Shown here: positions 1-9,150 of the stretch, piece after piece
Position numbering within the stretch: position 1 is the stretch's first letter
Layout: the number at the start of each line of letters is the position of its first letter
Origin: Bryobacterales bacterium
GTDB taxonomy: Bacteria; Acidobacteriota; Terriglobia; Bryobacterales; Bryobacteraceae
Assembly (NCBI GenBank): GCA_003170295.1
Contig: PNAJ01000026.1
Coordinates: 1-34,306 of the forward strand
Direction of reading: 5' to 3'
Length of the DNA: 34,306 nucleotides
The notes under the pieces: model-generated
Told to the model about the DNA's origin: nothing
What the model saw: the letters and a program-made list of their open reading frames with translations, nothing else
The model's database searches: none
Translations under genes and position numbers: made by a program

Positions 1-634
1 TATTTCTGGGACATGAGACTAGGATCAGTCGTGGTTACCGCAATTTCGTTGGCAGCTTCGCCCTCAGAATACGATTCTCCATCGACGCTGGCTCGCCCGG
101 AACGGCGCCCTGTTCTCGAGCCTCGCCCGACAGATCGCAGCGCCGGACTTCGACCCTGATCTCAACCTGCATCGAGCCGAGCACCAACCGGCGCGTGTCA
201 AATCGACGAAGCGTCCTCTCACTCGTTGACGGTCAAACGGGAGATCGATCTACCGATGACGACCGTGCAGGTTTGAACGATGGTAAACCTGCGGTGGGCG
301 CTTCTCTCGATGCATCCAACGATCGATTCGGTGCCACAAACCAACAAGCCAGTTCAACATGGCTGACTCCTTTGCAGGCAAAGTATCACAAATATGTGGC
401 GGCGTCATCCCCGCCCGTCGCATCTTACGGCAGAAACCCTGCCGGCGCGCCTGCTCGGTTGAAGCCGCCCGGAAGGCAGCGCCGACGCCGGTTGGGGTCA
501 GCTCTCAGACTCTCGGCCAAGGGCCGCAGCTTTGATTGACTGTCCCCCTGGCAAATTCCACGCACGCCCTATATGGAAAATACTTTGGCGCAATTTGATT
601 GACTCGCACGCATGTGTTGGATGGAGGAGATGCA
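1..634. other. Upstream region without a convincing gene
   Basis: No reading frame here has a good ribosome binding site or recognisable protein content. The frame at 195-539 has an arginine- and serine-rich shadow-like composition. The only recognisable item is the 28-bp transposase remnant at 53-80, listed separately. I see no convincing promoter for the gene that starts at 635. Confidence 0.5.
53..80 (-). repeat. 28-bp transposase-gene remnant, copy 1 (direct repeat of 17769-17796)
   Basis: These 28 bases recur exactly at 17769-17796 in the same orientation. On the minus strand they encode ENRILRAKL, the end of a motif (NEYLAAENRILR) that I recall from the N-terminus of acidobacterial integrase-type transposases. 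In this copy the frame runs on to AKLPTKLR and a stop. The sequence on the other side does not match the transposase, so only a scrap of the element survives. Confidence 0.4.
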
Positions 635-3600
635 ATGAGCGACACCAGGGACGTCATCATTCTCAGGACTATGCTCAGATCCATCGTTCTACTCGCAGCA
701 GTGTCGGCGTCCGCTTACGACGGCGGGCTCCCTGGAGTAACGCCGAAGAACCTCTCTGGATCCGCCTGGTCGAGCATCCGCGCGGAATACGAGCGCCATC
801 GCCAAGCGGCATTTCCAGTGGACGGCGGGTATCGGGCGCGGAACTATGGGCAGCAATGGTTAACCCGCTTCGACGGGCGCGGGTTTGACGTCACACCAGA
901 TGCCGGCGGCTGGCGCTGGGGATTGGAACTCCGAAGTTACGGCTTTCCCGGCCAGGAACGCGGCGTCAAGTATGCTCGCGACAATGCCGACGCCATTGTC
1001 GATGTGGAGAAGCTCTCCTACCAGTGGGATTCCCTGATGACGGAGTGGTTCGTCAATGGAAGCCGCGGGCTGGAGCACGGATTTACGCTCGCGGCGCGGC
1101 CTGGCAAAAGCGCTTCGGCTCTCACTCTGCACTTGACGGTGCGGGGGACGCTGACGCCGCGCATCTCGTCGGACGGGCGCTGGGTAAGCTTTCTGGACCA
1201 TCACGGAGCTCCGGCGCTGAACTACGCCGGACTGAAAGTGACCGACGTCCAGGGCCGCGAGTTGGCCGCCCGCTTCACTCTAGAACCTGATGGACTGCGG
1301 CTGGAAGTGGAAGAGCAGAGCGCGCGTTATCCGATCACCATCGACCCGATTGCCCAGCAAGCGTACCTGAAGCCCGCAGCAGTAGGGACGACGCAAGCAG
1401 GTGACTGGTTTGGCTATTCCGTGGCGGTGAGCGGGGACACTGTGGTGGTGGGGGCGCCCCAAGAAGACAGCTCCTCGTTGGGGATAAACAGCACGCCTAA
1501 TGAGTTAGCGGCAGGTTCCTCGGGGGCGGCCTATGTGTTCATCCAGAGCGCCGGCGTGTGGAGCCAGCAGGCGTACCTGAAACCAGCCGCGGTGGGGCCT
1601 GGGGGACAAGCCGGTGATCACTTTGGCCAGTCGGTAGCCATCAGCGGGGACACCATCGTGGTGGGGGCGCCTGAGGAAGACAGCTCCACGACGGGCGTCA
1701 ACAGCACACCTCTTGAGGGGGCAAGCGATTCCGGGGCGGCGTATGTCTTCGTAAGGAGTGGGGGCGCGTGGACCCAGCAAGCCTACCTGAAACCGCCTGT
1801 GATGGGGATTACGAAAGCAGGTACAGGTTACGAGTTTGGTTGGTCGGTGGCCATCAGCGGGGACACGATAGCCGTCGGGGCGTACGACGAGGCCAGTTCC
1901 TCAACAGGGGTCAACAGCTCGCCCAATGAATTGGCGCCCGGCGCCGGTGCTGCTTATGTGTTCGCCCGGAGTGGCGCGACATGGAGCCAGCAGGCCTACC
2001 TGAAACCGGCGGCGGTAGGGACCACGCAGGCCAACGACCATTTTGGTAATGCGATAGCGGTAAGCGGGGACACGGTGGTCGTGGGAGCATTCGCGGAAGA
2101 CAGCGGCTCCACGGGAATCAACAGCACGCCCAATGAGTCGTCCGGCGGCGGCGCCGGTGCGGCCTATGTGTATGCCCGGAGCGGGGGGGTGTGGAGCCAG
2201 CAAGCGTACCTGAAACCGGCCGCGGTGGGGTCCTCCCAAGCAGCCGATGCTTTTGGCATTTCCGTGGCTGTAAGCGGGGACACGGTGGTGGTGGGAGCGA
2301 ATCACGAATCCAGTTCCACATTGGGAATTAACACCACGCCAAATGACAATGGAGGCTCCTCGGGTGCCGTGTATGTGTTCATCCGCAACTCAGGAGTGTG
2401 GAGCCAGCAAGCATACGTGAAACCGTCCGCGGTCGGAACCACGCAAGTAGGCGACGCCTTTGGCAGTTCCGTCGCACTAAGCGGCGATACCATGGTCGTG
2501 GGAGCGACCGGGGAGGACAGCTCCACCACGGGAATTAATAGCACGCCAAACGAGTTGGCATCCATCGCTGGTGCGGCATACGTGTTCACCCGGAGCGCGG
2601 GAGTATGGAGCCAGCAAGCCTACCTGAAACCGGCCGTGGTGGGGTCCACGCAAGCAGGGGACCAGTTTGGTTGGTCGGTGGCCGTAAGCGGGGACACGGT
2701 AGTGGTAGGAGCATACCTCGAAGACAGCTCCACATTGGGCGTCAACAGCACGCCCAACGAAGGGGCAGTCGACTCCGGTGCGGCGTATGTGTTCACAGTA
2801 CCTGCCGGCGGGACGACGGGCGAAAGCAAAGCAGTGATGACGAGTCCGGCCCCCGGTTCGACGCTGAGCGGCTCCAGTGTCACGTTCACGTGGGCGCCGG
2901 GAACCGGAGCCTTTCTCTATTGGCTGTTCGTGGGCACCGTGACCGGCGGATCAAACCTCTACGGCCAGAGCGAGGCGTTGGGCACGTCCCAGACCGTTAC
3001 CGGGTTGCCAACCGACGGGAGCACGATCTATGTCGAGTTGTGGACCGCCCTGAGCACCGGCTATCAGTTCAACGAGTACTCGTATAAGGCCTCCGGCGGA
3101 AGCACCAAGGCGGTCATGATCGGTCCTGTGCCTGGCTCGACGCTATCCGGCGCGAGTGTCACGTTCACGTGGAGCGCGGTTTCAGGCGCATCGGCCTATT
3201 GGCTCGATGTGGGTTCGTCGCAAGGCCAGGCAAACATCTTCGGGCAGAACGTCGGCCTGGGGACCAGTCAGACCGTGAACGGAATTCCTACTAACGGAAG
3301 CACCATCTATGCGCGGCTATGGACGCTGGTCGGCGGCACCTGGCAGTCCAACGATTACACGTACAAAGCGGGGGCCGGAAACACCAATGCCGTGATGCTG
3401 GTGCCGGCGCCGACCACGGTATTGGGCGGTGCCAGCGTCACATTCACGTGGAGCGCCGGCTCAGGCGCATCGGCCTATTGGCTGGATGTGGGATCGGTGC
3501 AAGGCCAGGGAAACATCTTCGGTCAGAACGTCGCCCTGGCAACCAGCCAGACCGTGAACGGAATTCCTACTGACGGAAGTACCGTCTATGTGCGGCTATG

Positions 3601-4213
3601 GACGCTCGTCGGCGGCGCCTGGCAGTCCAACGATTACACGTACAAAGCGGGGGGCGGAAACATCAAAGCGGTGATGCTGCTGCCGGCGCCCACCACGGCA
3701 TTGGGCGGTGCCAGTGTCACGTTCACGTGGAGCGCGGCTACAGGAGCATCGGCATATTGGCTGGACGTAGGTTCGTCGCAAGGCCAGCCAAACATCTTCA
3801 CGCAGAACGCGGCCCTGACAACCAATCTGACCGTGAACGGAATTCCTACTAACGGAAGTATCGTCTATGTGCGGCTATGGACGCTGCTCGGCGGCGCCTG
3901 GCAGTACAACGATTATACGTACAAAGCATCCGGCGGTACCACTGCAGCGATTACGGCGCCGGCGCCCACTTCGGTGCTGACTGGTTCGAGCGTCACGTTC
4001 ACATGGAGTGCCGCTACTGGTGCGGCGGCCTATTGGATGGATGTGGGCACCGCGGCTGGCGGAGCCAACCTCTACGGCCAGAACGTGGGGTTGGCGACGT
4101 CCCAGACCGTCACCGGGTTGCCAACCGGCGGAAGCACTATCTACGTGCGGCTGTGGACTTTGCTCCAGGGCCAGTGGCACTACAACGATTACACCTACAA
4201 GGCGGCTCCATGA
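635..4213 (+). CDS. Secreted FG-GAP repeat / Ig-like repeat surface protein
   Basis: Predicted 1192-residue exported protein. The start at 635 is chosen because GGAGGA lies six bases upstream; an ATG at 671 begins the hydrophobic signal core (LRSIVLLAAVSASA) but has no ribosome site. Residues about 30-240 form a domain often seen ahead of bacterial FG-GAP repeats and end in YPITIDP. Residues about 241-726 are seven FG-GAP beta-propeller repeats, each starting QQAYLKP or a variant and carrying FGxSVAxSGDTxVVGA. This matches an integrin-like seven-bladed propeller. Residues about 731-1192 are five Ig-like repeats of exactly 93 residues. A role in surface adhesion or binding is inferred. The stop overlaps the start of the next gene (ATGA), so the two are probably co-translated. 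Confidence 0.9.
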   Translation: MSDTRDVIILRTMLRSIVLLAAVSASAYDGGLPGVTPKNLSGSAWSSIRAEYERHRQAAFPVDGGYRARNYGQQWLTRFDGRGFDVTPDAGGWRWGLELRSYGFPGQERGVKYARDNADAIVDVEKLSYQWDSLMTEWFVNGSRGLEHGFTLAARPGKSASALTLHLTVRGTLTPRISSDGRWVSFLDHHGAPALNYAGLKVTDVQGRELAARFTLEPDGLRLEVEEQSARYPITIDPIAQQAYLKPAAVGTTQAGDWFGYSVAVSGDTVVVGAPQEDSSSLGINSTPNELAAGSSGAAYVFIQSAGVWSQQAYLKPAAVGPGGQAGDHFGQSVAISGDTIVVGAPEEDSSTTGVNSTPLEGASDSGAAYVFVRSGGAWTQQAYLKPPVMGITKAGTGYEFGWSVAISGDTIAVGAYDEASSSTGVNSSPNELAPGAGAAYVFARSGATWSQQAYLKPAAVGTTQANDHFGNAIAVSGDTVVVGAFAEDSGSTGINSTPNESSGGGAGAAYVYARSGGVWSQQAYLKPAAVGSSQAADAFGISVAVSGDTVVVGANHESSSTLGINTTPNDNGGSSGAVYVFIRNSGVWSQQAYVKPSAVGTTQVGDAFGSSVALSGDTMVVGATGEDSSTTGINSTPNELASIAGAAYVFTRSAGVWSQQAYLKPAVVGSTQAGDQFGWSVAVSGDTVVVGAYLEDSSTLGVNSTPNEGAVDSGAAYVFTVPAGGTTGESKAVMTSPAPGSTLSGSSVTFTWAPGTGAFLYWLFVGTVTGGSNLYGQSEALGTSQTVTGLPTDGSTIYVELWTALSTGYQFNEYSYKASGGSTKAVMIGPVPGSTLSGASVTFTWSAVSGASAYWLDVGSSQGQANIFGQNVGLGTSQTVNGIPTNGSTIYARLWTLVGGTWQSNDYTYKAGAGNTNAVMLVPAPTTVLGGASVTFTWSAGSGASAYWLDVGSVQGQGNIFGQNVALATSQTVNGIPTDGSTVYVRLWTLVGGAWQSNDYTYKAGGGNIKAVMLLPAPTTALGGASVTFTWSAATGASAYWLDVGSSQGQPNIFTQNAALTTNLTVNGIPTNGSIVYVRLWTLLGGAWQYNDYTYKASGGTTAAITAPAPTSVLTGSSVTFTWSAATGAAAYWMDVGTAAGGANLYGQNVGLATSQTVTGLPTGGSTIYVRLWTLLQGQWHYNDYTYKAAP
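1355..2821 (+). repeat. Seven tandem ~210-bp FG-GAP coding repeats
   Basis: Repeat units begin with the QQAYxKP codons at 1355, 1565, 1775, 1988, 2198, 2405 and 2612. The spacing is therefore 207-213 bases, always a multiple of three. Each unit encodes one FG-GAP propeller blade. DNA similarity between units is high enough to permit recombination between blades. Confidence 0.85.
2824..4210 (+). repeat. Five tandem 279-bp Ig-like coding repeats
   Basis: The equivalent alanine codon of the AVM motif falls at 2831, 3110, 3389, 3668 and 3947, so the period is exactly 279 bases (93 residues). Each unit has a PAP-x-S/T-x-L-x-G strand, SVTFTW, a YW-x-D/F-VG core, an N-x-x-GQN segment and a closing LW...YTYKA strand. 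Units 2, 3 and 4 are most alike at DNA level, which suggests recent duplication or gene conversion. Confidence 0.85.
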
Positions 4214-5979
4214 ATGGCGATCGAGTGAGACACACGATGACACACCGCGCTCGGATTTGCGCCCGGTTTTGCAGCATCCTGCTGGTCTTGGTGAGTGCCG
4301 GCCTGGCGCAGGATCTGCAGCTCGATGTCTCTTCCGTTTCCAACGCCGGAAGCTTCATCGCGCCGAACTACCCGAACGGCGGCGTGTCGCACGGCGGCAT
4401 GTTCATCGTTAAGGCCGCGGCCGGGAGCGGCGCCCTCGGTGCGTGCGGCGTGAAGGTCGCCGACCAGTTTCCCATCGCCACCGCGATGAACGGCACTAGC
4501 ATGAAAATCACCATGGGCGGAAGCTCATTCGACGTCCCCATGATCTACGTGGTGGCATGCTCGGGAACCGATCAACTTGCCGGTATCGTCCCTTCGAGCG
4601 TGCCGCCCGGCGCGGGTACGCTGACGGTAACCTACAACGGGCATACCGGGACCGCACCCATCACAGTAGTGGACCGCACGCCCGGCTTTTTCACCATTAA
4701 CCAAGGCGGCACCGGCGCGGCCATCATCCAGAACTATAATTCCGCTACTGACCTGGTCGTCAACACCCTGGCCACAGCGGCCAAACCGGGACAGTACGCC
4801 ATCGCCTGGGGCACGGGCCTGGGTCCGGACGGGCATTCCGATGTGGACGCGCCGCAACCGACAGACATCCCCGTCAACCTGGAACTATACATCGGTGGCA
4901 AGCTTGCCAGCGTGGCGTACAAGGGACGTTCGGGTTGTTGCTCCGGTATCGACCAGATCGTGTTTCAGGTGCCGGATGGTTTAGATGGATGCTACGTGCC
5001 GGTAGTAGCGAAGATTGGAAACGCAGTGAGTAACTTCACCACCATGTCGGTATCGGCATCGGGCGGCGCATGTTCGGATGCGGGCGGACTAAGCGCGTCC
5101 GATATCCAGGCGGCGCAGCGCAACAACAAAATCCGGCTGGGGATCATGGACCTGTTCCGGGCCGACATCGAACTGGTGACCGGCGCGAACACCGGCTTCG
5201 TCACGCGGTACGACCAGGCCAGCGCCGTTTTCACCGACCTCACGTTTGGCGATCTGCTGGGCATGCCAGTGCGGGAGATCTCGACACCGGGCTCGTGCAC
5301 GGTGTGGCGCGGGAACGCGAATGATTCCATTCTGGATCGCCCGCCGATTCTGGCCCCACACATCAACCTGGATGCGGGAACCATCACGGTGCAGGGCGCC
5401 GCCGGGTCCAGTGCGATGAACTATCGAGGGGATTACTATTCCGCGCTGTTGGGCACCGCGTCGTCTTCGGAGCCGTCGTCTGGCCCGGGACCAACCAGCG
5501 GATTTCTGGAGCCGGGATCGTTCACCGTCTCCTCGCCGGGCGGCGGGCCGATTCCTGGGGGCAAGCTGATCGGCGCATTCAACGCCCAGATCGGAGTCGC
5601 GGCGCCGCCCAAGTTCGACAACCGCTTTGCAGTCGGCTCTCCGGCTGGCAATGTCCAGCGAGGCCAAGGAGTGACGGTCAACTGGTCCGGCGTGGATGCC
5701 GGAGCGCTGGTGGAGATTCGCGGAGTTTCCGCTCCGAACGATCCGGGAGCGCCGGCCGTCACGTTTTTCTGCGTGGAGAAGGCTGGCGCCGGGCAGTTTA
5801 CCATCCCTCCGAACGTCTTGCTGAGCCTTCCGGCTGCTGGCAATTCCACTGCGGCGAGTGGGAGCGCGCTGGGTCTGAGTGTCGGAGTGACCGGGGTGGC
5901 ACGCTTCACTGCGCCGGGCGTGGACGCCGGGCTGCTTCGCTACAGTTCGGTGTTCGGGCGGAGTGTCAGTTTTCAATAG
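4210..5979 (+). CDS. Secreted protein with Solibacter-type (TIGR03437-like) domain
   Basis: Predicted 589-residue exported protein. ATG 4210 overlaps the stop of the preceding gene; a second ATG at 4237 would also keep the signal peptide (FCSILLVLVSAGLAQ). The first ~270 mature residues resemble the surface domain common in Solibacter: SVSNAGSF near the N-terminus, then TPGFFTINQGGTGAAIIQN, WGTGLGP and IDQIVFQVP. The remaining ~300 residues are extracellular-looking, rich in Gly, Ser and Pro, and I cannot assign them. It is probably coupled with the FG-GAP gene and acts at the cell surface. The last residues (RSVSFQ) run into sequence that may come from an insertion-sequence end, so the native C-terminus could be slightly altered. 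Confidence 0.8.
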   Translation: MNGDRVRHTMTHRARICARFCSILLVLVSAGLAQDLQLDVSSVSNAGSFIAPNYPNGGVSHGGMFIVKAAAGSGALGACGVKVADQFPIATAMNGTSMKITMGGSSFDVPMIYVVACSGTDQLAGIVPSSVPPGAGTLTVTYNGHTGTAPITVVDRTPGFFTINQGGTGAAIIQNYNSATDLVVNTLATAAKPGQYAIAWGTGLGPDGHSDVDAPQPTDIPVNLELYIGGKLASVAYKGRSGCCSGIDQIVFQVPDGLDGCYVPVVAKIGNAVSNFTTMSVSASGGACSDAGGLSASDIQAAQRNNKIRLGIMDLFRADIELVTGANTGFVTRYDQASAVFTDLTFGDLLGMPVREISTPGSCTVWRGNANDSILDRPPILAPHINLDAGTITVQGAAGSSAMNYRGDYYSALLGTASSSEPSSGPGPTSGFLEPGSFTVSSPGGGPIPGGKLIGAFNAQIGVAAPPKFDNRFAVGSPAGNVQRGQGVTVNWSGVDAGALVEIRGVSAPNDPGAPAVTFFCVEKAGAGQFTIPPNVLLSLPAAGNSTAASGSALGLSVGVTGVARFTAPGVDAGLLRYSSVFGRSVSFQ

Positions 5980-6489
5980 AAGTGGACACCAAGCCCCGAA
6001 ACTACCGAGCGACAGGACAAAGTCGGGACGGCGGCGATCCGAAGGATATCCCGGATTGTCCGGGGAGTTTCGGCAGCCCTCCTCACGTATAGCTCGGCGA
6101 CCCCTTCGCGCGGCGGTGCGCCGTCCGCGCGCCATCTTCCACCCGGCAGATTGGGGACTAACCGACACAATACTCGGGCGGACGCGAGCTCGAATTGTTG
6201 ATGTGACAACGTTTGAGTTAATGCTATTAGCCTGAACTTGAAAACCGACGACCCCAGCTGAATCGAGTCGCTCGGGCAAGACTACGTTGACCTTTTCGCC
6301 TAGCCGCTAAGGCCAAGGGGCTGGGGCGAAAGCTCTCAAGGTCACAATGAAGAGCATCGCTGCCAGCCGCACAGAATTCCCCCTGACCTCACCGGTCTCC
6401 TTTGCTAATCCGATAGAGAGTATAAATCCCGCGCGGGCCAAGTCGGGCTAGCCTTGGGTGTATAGTGCGGTCTGAAAGGAATTATGCAC
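5980..6489. other. 510-bp intergenic region, no gene seen
   Basis: No frame here looks coding. The bases around 5968-5992, read on the minus strand, resemble the outer end of an IS3-like element, but no transposase or matching partner end is visible, so this is only a suspicion. A TATAAA at 6421-6426 and a TATAGT at 6461-6466 could be -10 elements for the following gene, but neither has a convincing -35. Confidence 0.4.
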
Positions 6490-7722
6490 ATGACCTCGTT
6501 GTCTCGCCGCGATTTGCTCCGGGTGGCCGTCTCGCTGCCTGCCGCCGGGCTCTTCGCCTCATACCGGGCAATGGCGGCGCCGAATGTGAACCAAGTGAAG
6601 ATCACCAACGTTCGCGCCATGGCGATCCGGAATATCGCCGGCAATTGTCTCATCCGGATCGATACCGATAGCGGAGTGACCGGTTACGGGGAGGCGGGAG
6701 CCACCGGGCCGATGGCGCGGGCCCGCATCGAAACGATGAAAAGTCTGCTGATCGGCAAGGATCCGCTGCAGATCGAAGTGCACTTCCACAATATGACCAC
6801 GCTGATGCACACCTACATGGCGCACATTCCGACCATCAGTGGCATCGACATGGCATTGTGGGACTTGGCGGGCAAGCTGCTTGGCGTACCAGTCTCGACG
6901 CTGCTGGGCGGGCCGTTTCGCGAGGCCATCCCGATGTACTCGCACGGAATCAACCTGAACATGCTGGACAAATCTTCGTGCCGCGACTGGGCGCAGCGCA
7001 TCAAAGAGATGCCCGAGGGCTTTACGGCGTTCAAGAACGGCATTGACCCGCTGCTGGGCGTGCCGTCGGCGCGATTCGCGGCCACGCTCACCTCTCAGCA
7101 GCTCCGCAACGTGGCGCACGGCTACGCCAACTGCCGCGAGGCTGTAGGAGACGACATCGACGTTGCGGTCCATTGTCACAACGAGCTCGACACTCCCAGC
7201 GCGATTGCGGTGGCTAAGGCCGTGGAGCCGATGAATCCGTTGTTTATCGAAGACGCGCTGAATCCGCCGTTCTCTGAAGCGTGGATGGCGCTAAGGCGCT
7301 CGACGCGGGTGCCGCTGCTGACTGGAGAAAAACTCGAAATGGTGCGCGGATTCAAGCCCTTTCTGGATGCGCAGGCGGTGGACTATATTCATCCCGATCT
7401 GGCGTTCGCGGGAGGGATCACAGGGACGCGAAAAATCGCCGATTACGCGGCGCAGTTCCGCATTCCGGTGGCGCTGCATAACGTCGGGTCACTGGTGCTG
7501 ACGTATGCCAATGCGCATTTCGGCGGGTCGATCCAGAATTTTTACCGCTCAGAAAGTCAACTTGGACGGCCGAACCGCTACATCGAGGGGATGGCCGCGG
7601 GCAGTGCGCCCGACGTGCGCAAGGGCTTGCTGAAGGTCCCCACCGGTCCGGGTTTGGGGCTGGAAATCAACCCTGAGTTCCTGAAGCAGAATCTGGCGGA
7701 CGGCGAGACGTACTGGGCATGA
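6490..7722 (+). CDS. Tat-exported mandelate racemase/enolase-superfamily protein (1)
   Basis: Predicted 410-residue enzyme of the mandelate racemase/muconate-lactonizing branch of the enolase superfamily; members abstract a proton alpha to a carboxylate using Mg2+. ATG 6490 lies nine bases after AAAGGA; ATG 6484 is only three bases away and therefore less likely. The N-terminus has a twin-arginine signal (SRRDLLRVAVSLPAAGLFA). Next comes the capping domain (GVTGYGEAG, IDMALWDLAGKLLGVPV, LLGG) and then the barrel. Candidate metal ligands are H228 (AVHCHNE, where Asp is usual), E254 (FIED) and E280 (TGEK); H330 (ALHN) is the candidate general base. The arrangement is closest to D-galactonate-dehydratase-like sequences but the substrate cannot be named. 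Its stop overlaps the start of the next gene (ATGA). Confidence 0.85.
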   Translation: MTSLSRRDLLRVAVSLPAAGLFASYRAMAAPNVNQVKITNVRAMAIRNIAGNCLIRIDTDSGVTGYGEAGATGPMARARIETMKSLLIGKDPLQIEVHFHNMTTLMHTYMAHIPTISGIDMALWDLAGKLLGVPVSTLLGGPFREAIPMYSHGINLNMLDKSSCRDWAQRIKEMPEGFTAFKNGIDPLLGVPSARFAATLTSQQLRNVAHGYANCREAVGDDIDVAVHCHNELDTPSAIAVAKAVEPMNPLFIEDALNPPFSEAWMALRRSTRVPLLTGEKLEMVRGFKPFLDAQAVDYIHPDLAFAGGITGTRKIADYAAQFRIPVALHNVGSLVLTYANAHFGGSIQNFYRSESQLGRPNRYIEGMAAGSAPDVRKGLLKVPTGPGLGLEINPEFLKQNLADGETYWA

Positions 7723-8953
7723 GGCTCAGCCGGAGGTCTTTCCTCGCGCGAATGCTCGCGTCGCCGCTTGCGGGCGCGTATGCTGCCGCCGCGCAGACCG
7801 CTGCGCCGTTGAAGATCACACGCGTCGAAACGGTGTACTGGAAGAGCCGCGAGGATGCTCCATTCTGGCCGCACTGGACCTGGGTGAAAATCGACACCGA
7901 CGCCGGGGTCTCCGGAATCGGAGAAACGTATCCGCGCAACCCGGCCGAGGCGGCGGTGGTCCACTCCGTGGCCAGCTCGCTGATCGGCCGCGACCCGCGC
8001 GATATCGAGCGGATCTGGGCAGATCTGTACCGCGCGTTCGATTTTCAGATCGCCGGAGGCGCTGAAATCAGGGCGTTGAGCGCCATCGATCTGGCTTTAT
8101 GGGACGTGCTGGGAAAAAGCCTCAATGCTCCGGTATACCGGTTGATCGGGGGCAAGGCGAACCCGCGCGTCCGCTTGTATAACACCTGTTTCCCTTATAA
8201 GTACGACTTCAACAAGGAGCCGGAAAAGATCATGCGGGAGCTGATCGAAACGCGCGGCATCAAGGCCATCAAGATCTGGCCGTTCGACGGAGCGGCCGCG
8301 CGCAACCGGAACCAGTTCATCACGCCGCAGGACATCGACGAGGCGCTCGAACCGGTCAAGAAGCTGCGCGACGGGTTCGGGTCGGAGATTGAGATCGCGG
8401 TGGAGTTCCACGCGCAATGGAACGTCACCTCGGCGATTCGCATCGCCCGCGCACTGGAGCCCTACCGGCCGATGTGGCTCGAAGATATGCTGATGCCCGG
8501 CAATTATCTCCAGTATCATGAGCTGGCGGCAGCCACCAGTTTGCCGCTGATCGCCGGGGAGCGGATGGCGGGGAAGATGCAATTCGAACAACTGTTGGAA
8601 TCCCGCACGGTGAAGTACGTCATGTTCGACGTGACCTGGTGTGGAGGCTTGACCGAGGCTCGCAAGATTGCCGGGATGGCGGACGCATTCGCGCTGCCTA
8701 TCGCTCCACATACGGCCGGCGGACCGTTACTGTTTTACGCGACCACTCACTTGACGACGGCGTCGCCTAACGTGTGGATCCAAGAAAGCTGCCAGCGGTT
8801 TTACGAGCGCGACTGGCGGCCATGCTGGAGAACCCCATCGCGCCGGAGGGTGGATTCATACGGGTGCCTGAGGAAAGCGGCTTCGGCATGCGGATCAAGC
8901 CGGAGGTTTGGAATCACCCCGCAGCGGTGCGACAGGTGAGCGGGCGCAGCTAA
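7719..8953 (+). CDS. Tat-exported mandelate racemase/enolase-superfamily protein (2), frameshifted near its end
   Basis: Paralogue of the preceding gene, starting within its stop codon. It has a twin-arginine signal (LSRRSFLARMLASPLAGAYAAAAQ), capping domain (GVSGIGETYPRN, IDLALWDVLGKSLNAPV) and barrel. Candidate catalytic residues are E229 and H231 (VEFHAQW), E255 (WLED), E281 (AGER) and H331 (APHT). As read, the frame goes to a stop at 8937-8939 and ends in an Arg/Ser-rich tail. From about 8820 the family C-terminus continues in another frame (MLENPIAPEGGF, then ESGFGMRIKPEVW) to a stop at 8951-8953. One extra G in the run at 8818-8820 would restore a 411-residue protein. Either a recent mutation or a sequencing error; substrate unknown. 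Confidence 0.8.
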
Positions 8954-9150
8954 GCGGCCTGGAAAGCGCCGGCGGCAGGGAGTTCGATGCTGCGAGTAAA
9001 CTAAATGGAGCCAAACGGAGCCAGTCGTTGGATAGGGTTGCTGTAACTCTGTTCCGAGGGATTGCAAGCCGCGTCGAGGAAAAATACCCGTGAACGAAGC
9101 CAAGCCATGCCAAACGTACGTGTTCCCGACCCAAACATTACTGCTGACCA

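Noticed and set aside
195..888. Open frames upstream of and overlapping the FG-GAP gene
   Set aside because: Arg/Ser/Pro-rich shadow-like composition, no ribosome site, and the second overlaps the real gene in another frame.
5968..5992. Possible IS3-like terminal inverted repeat
   Set aside because: Only one end can be suspected, with no partner end, target duplication or transposase.
5089..6279. Long minus-strand frame of 396 codons
   Set aside because: Antisense to the secreted protein gene at 4210-5979; very Arg-rich, as expected of a GC-rich shadow. Its part beyond the gene may touch an IS end but shows no transposase.
6559..7179. 206-codon minus-strand frame
   Set aside because: Antisense to the first enolase-superfamily gene, His/Arg/Val-rich shadow.
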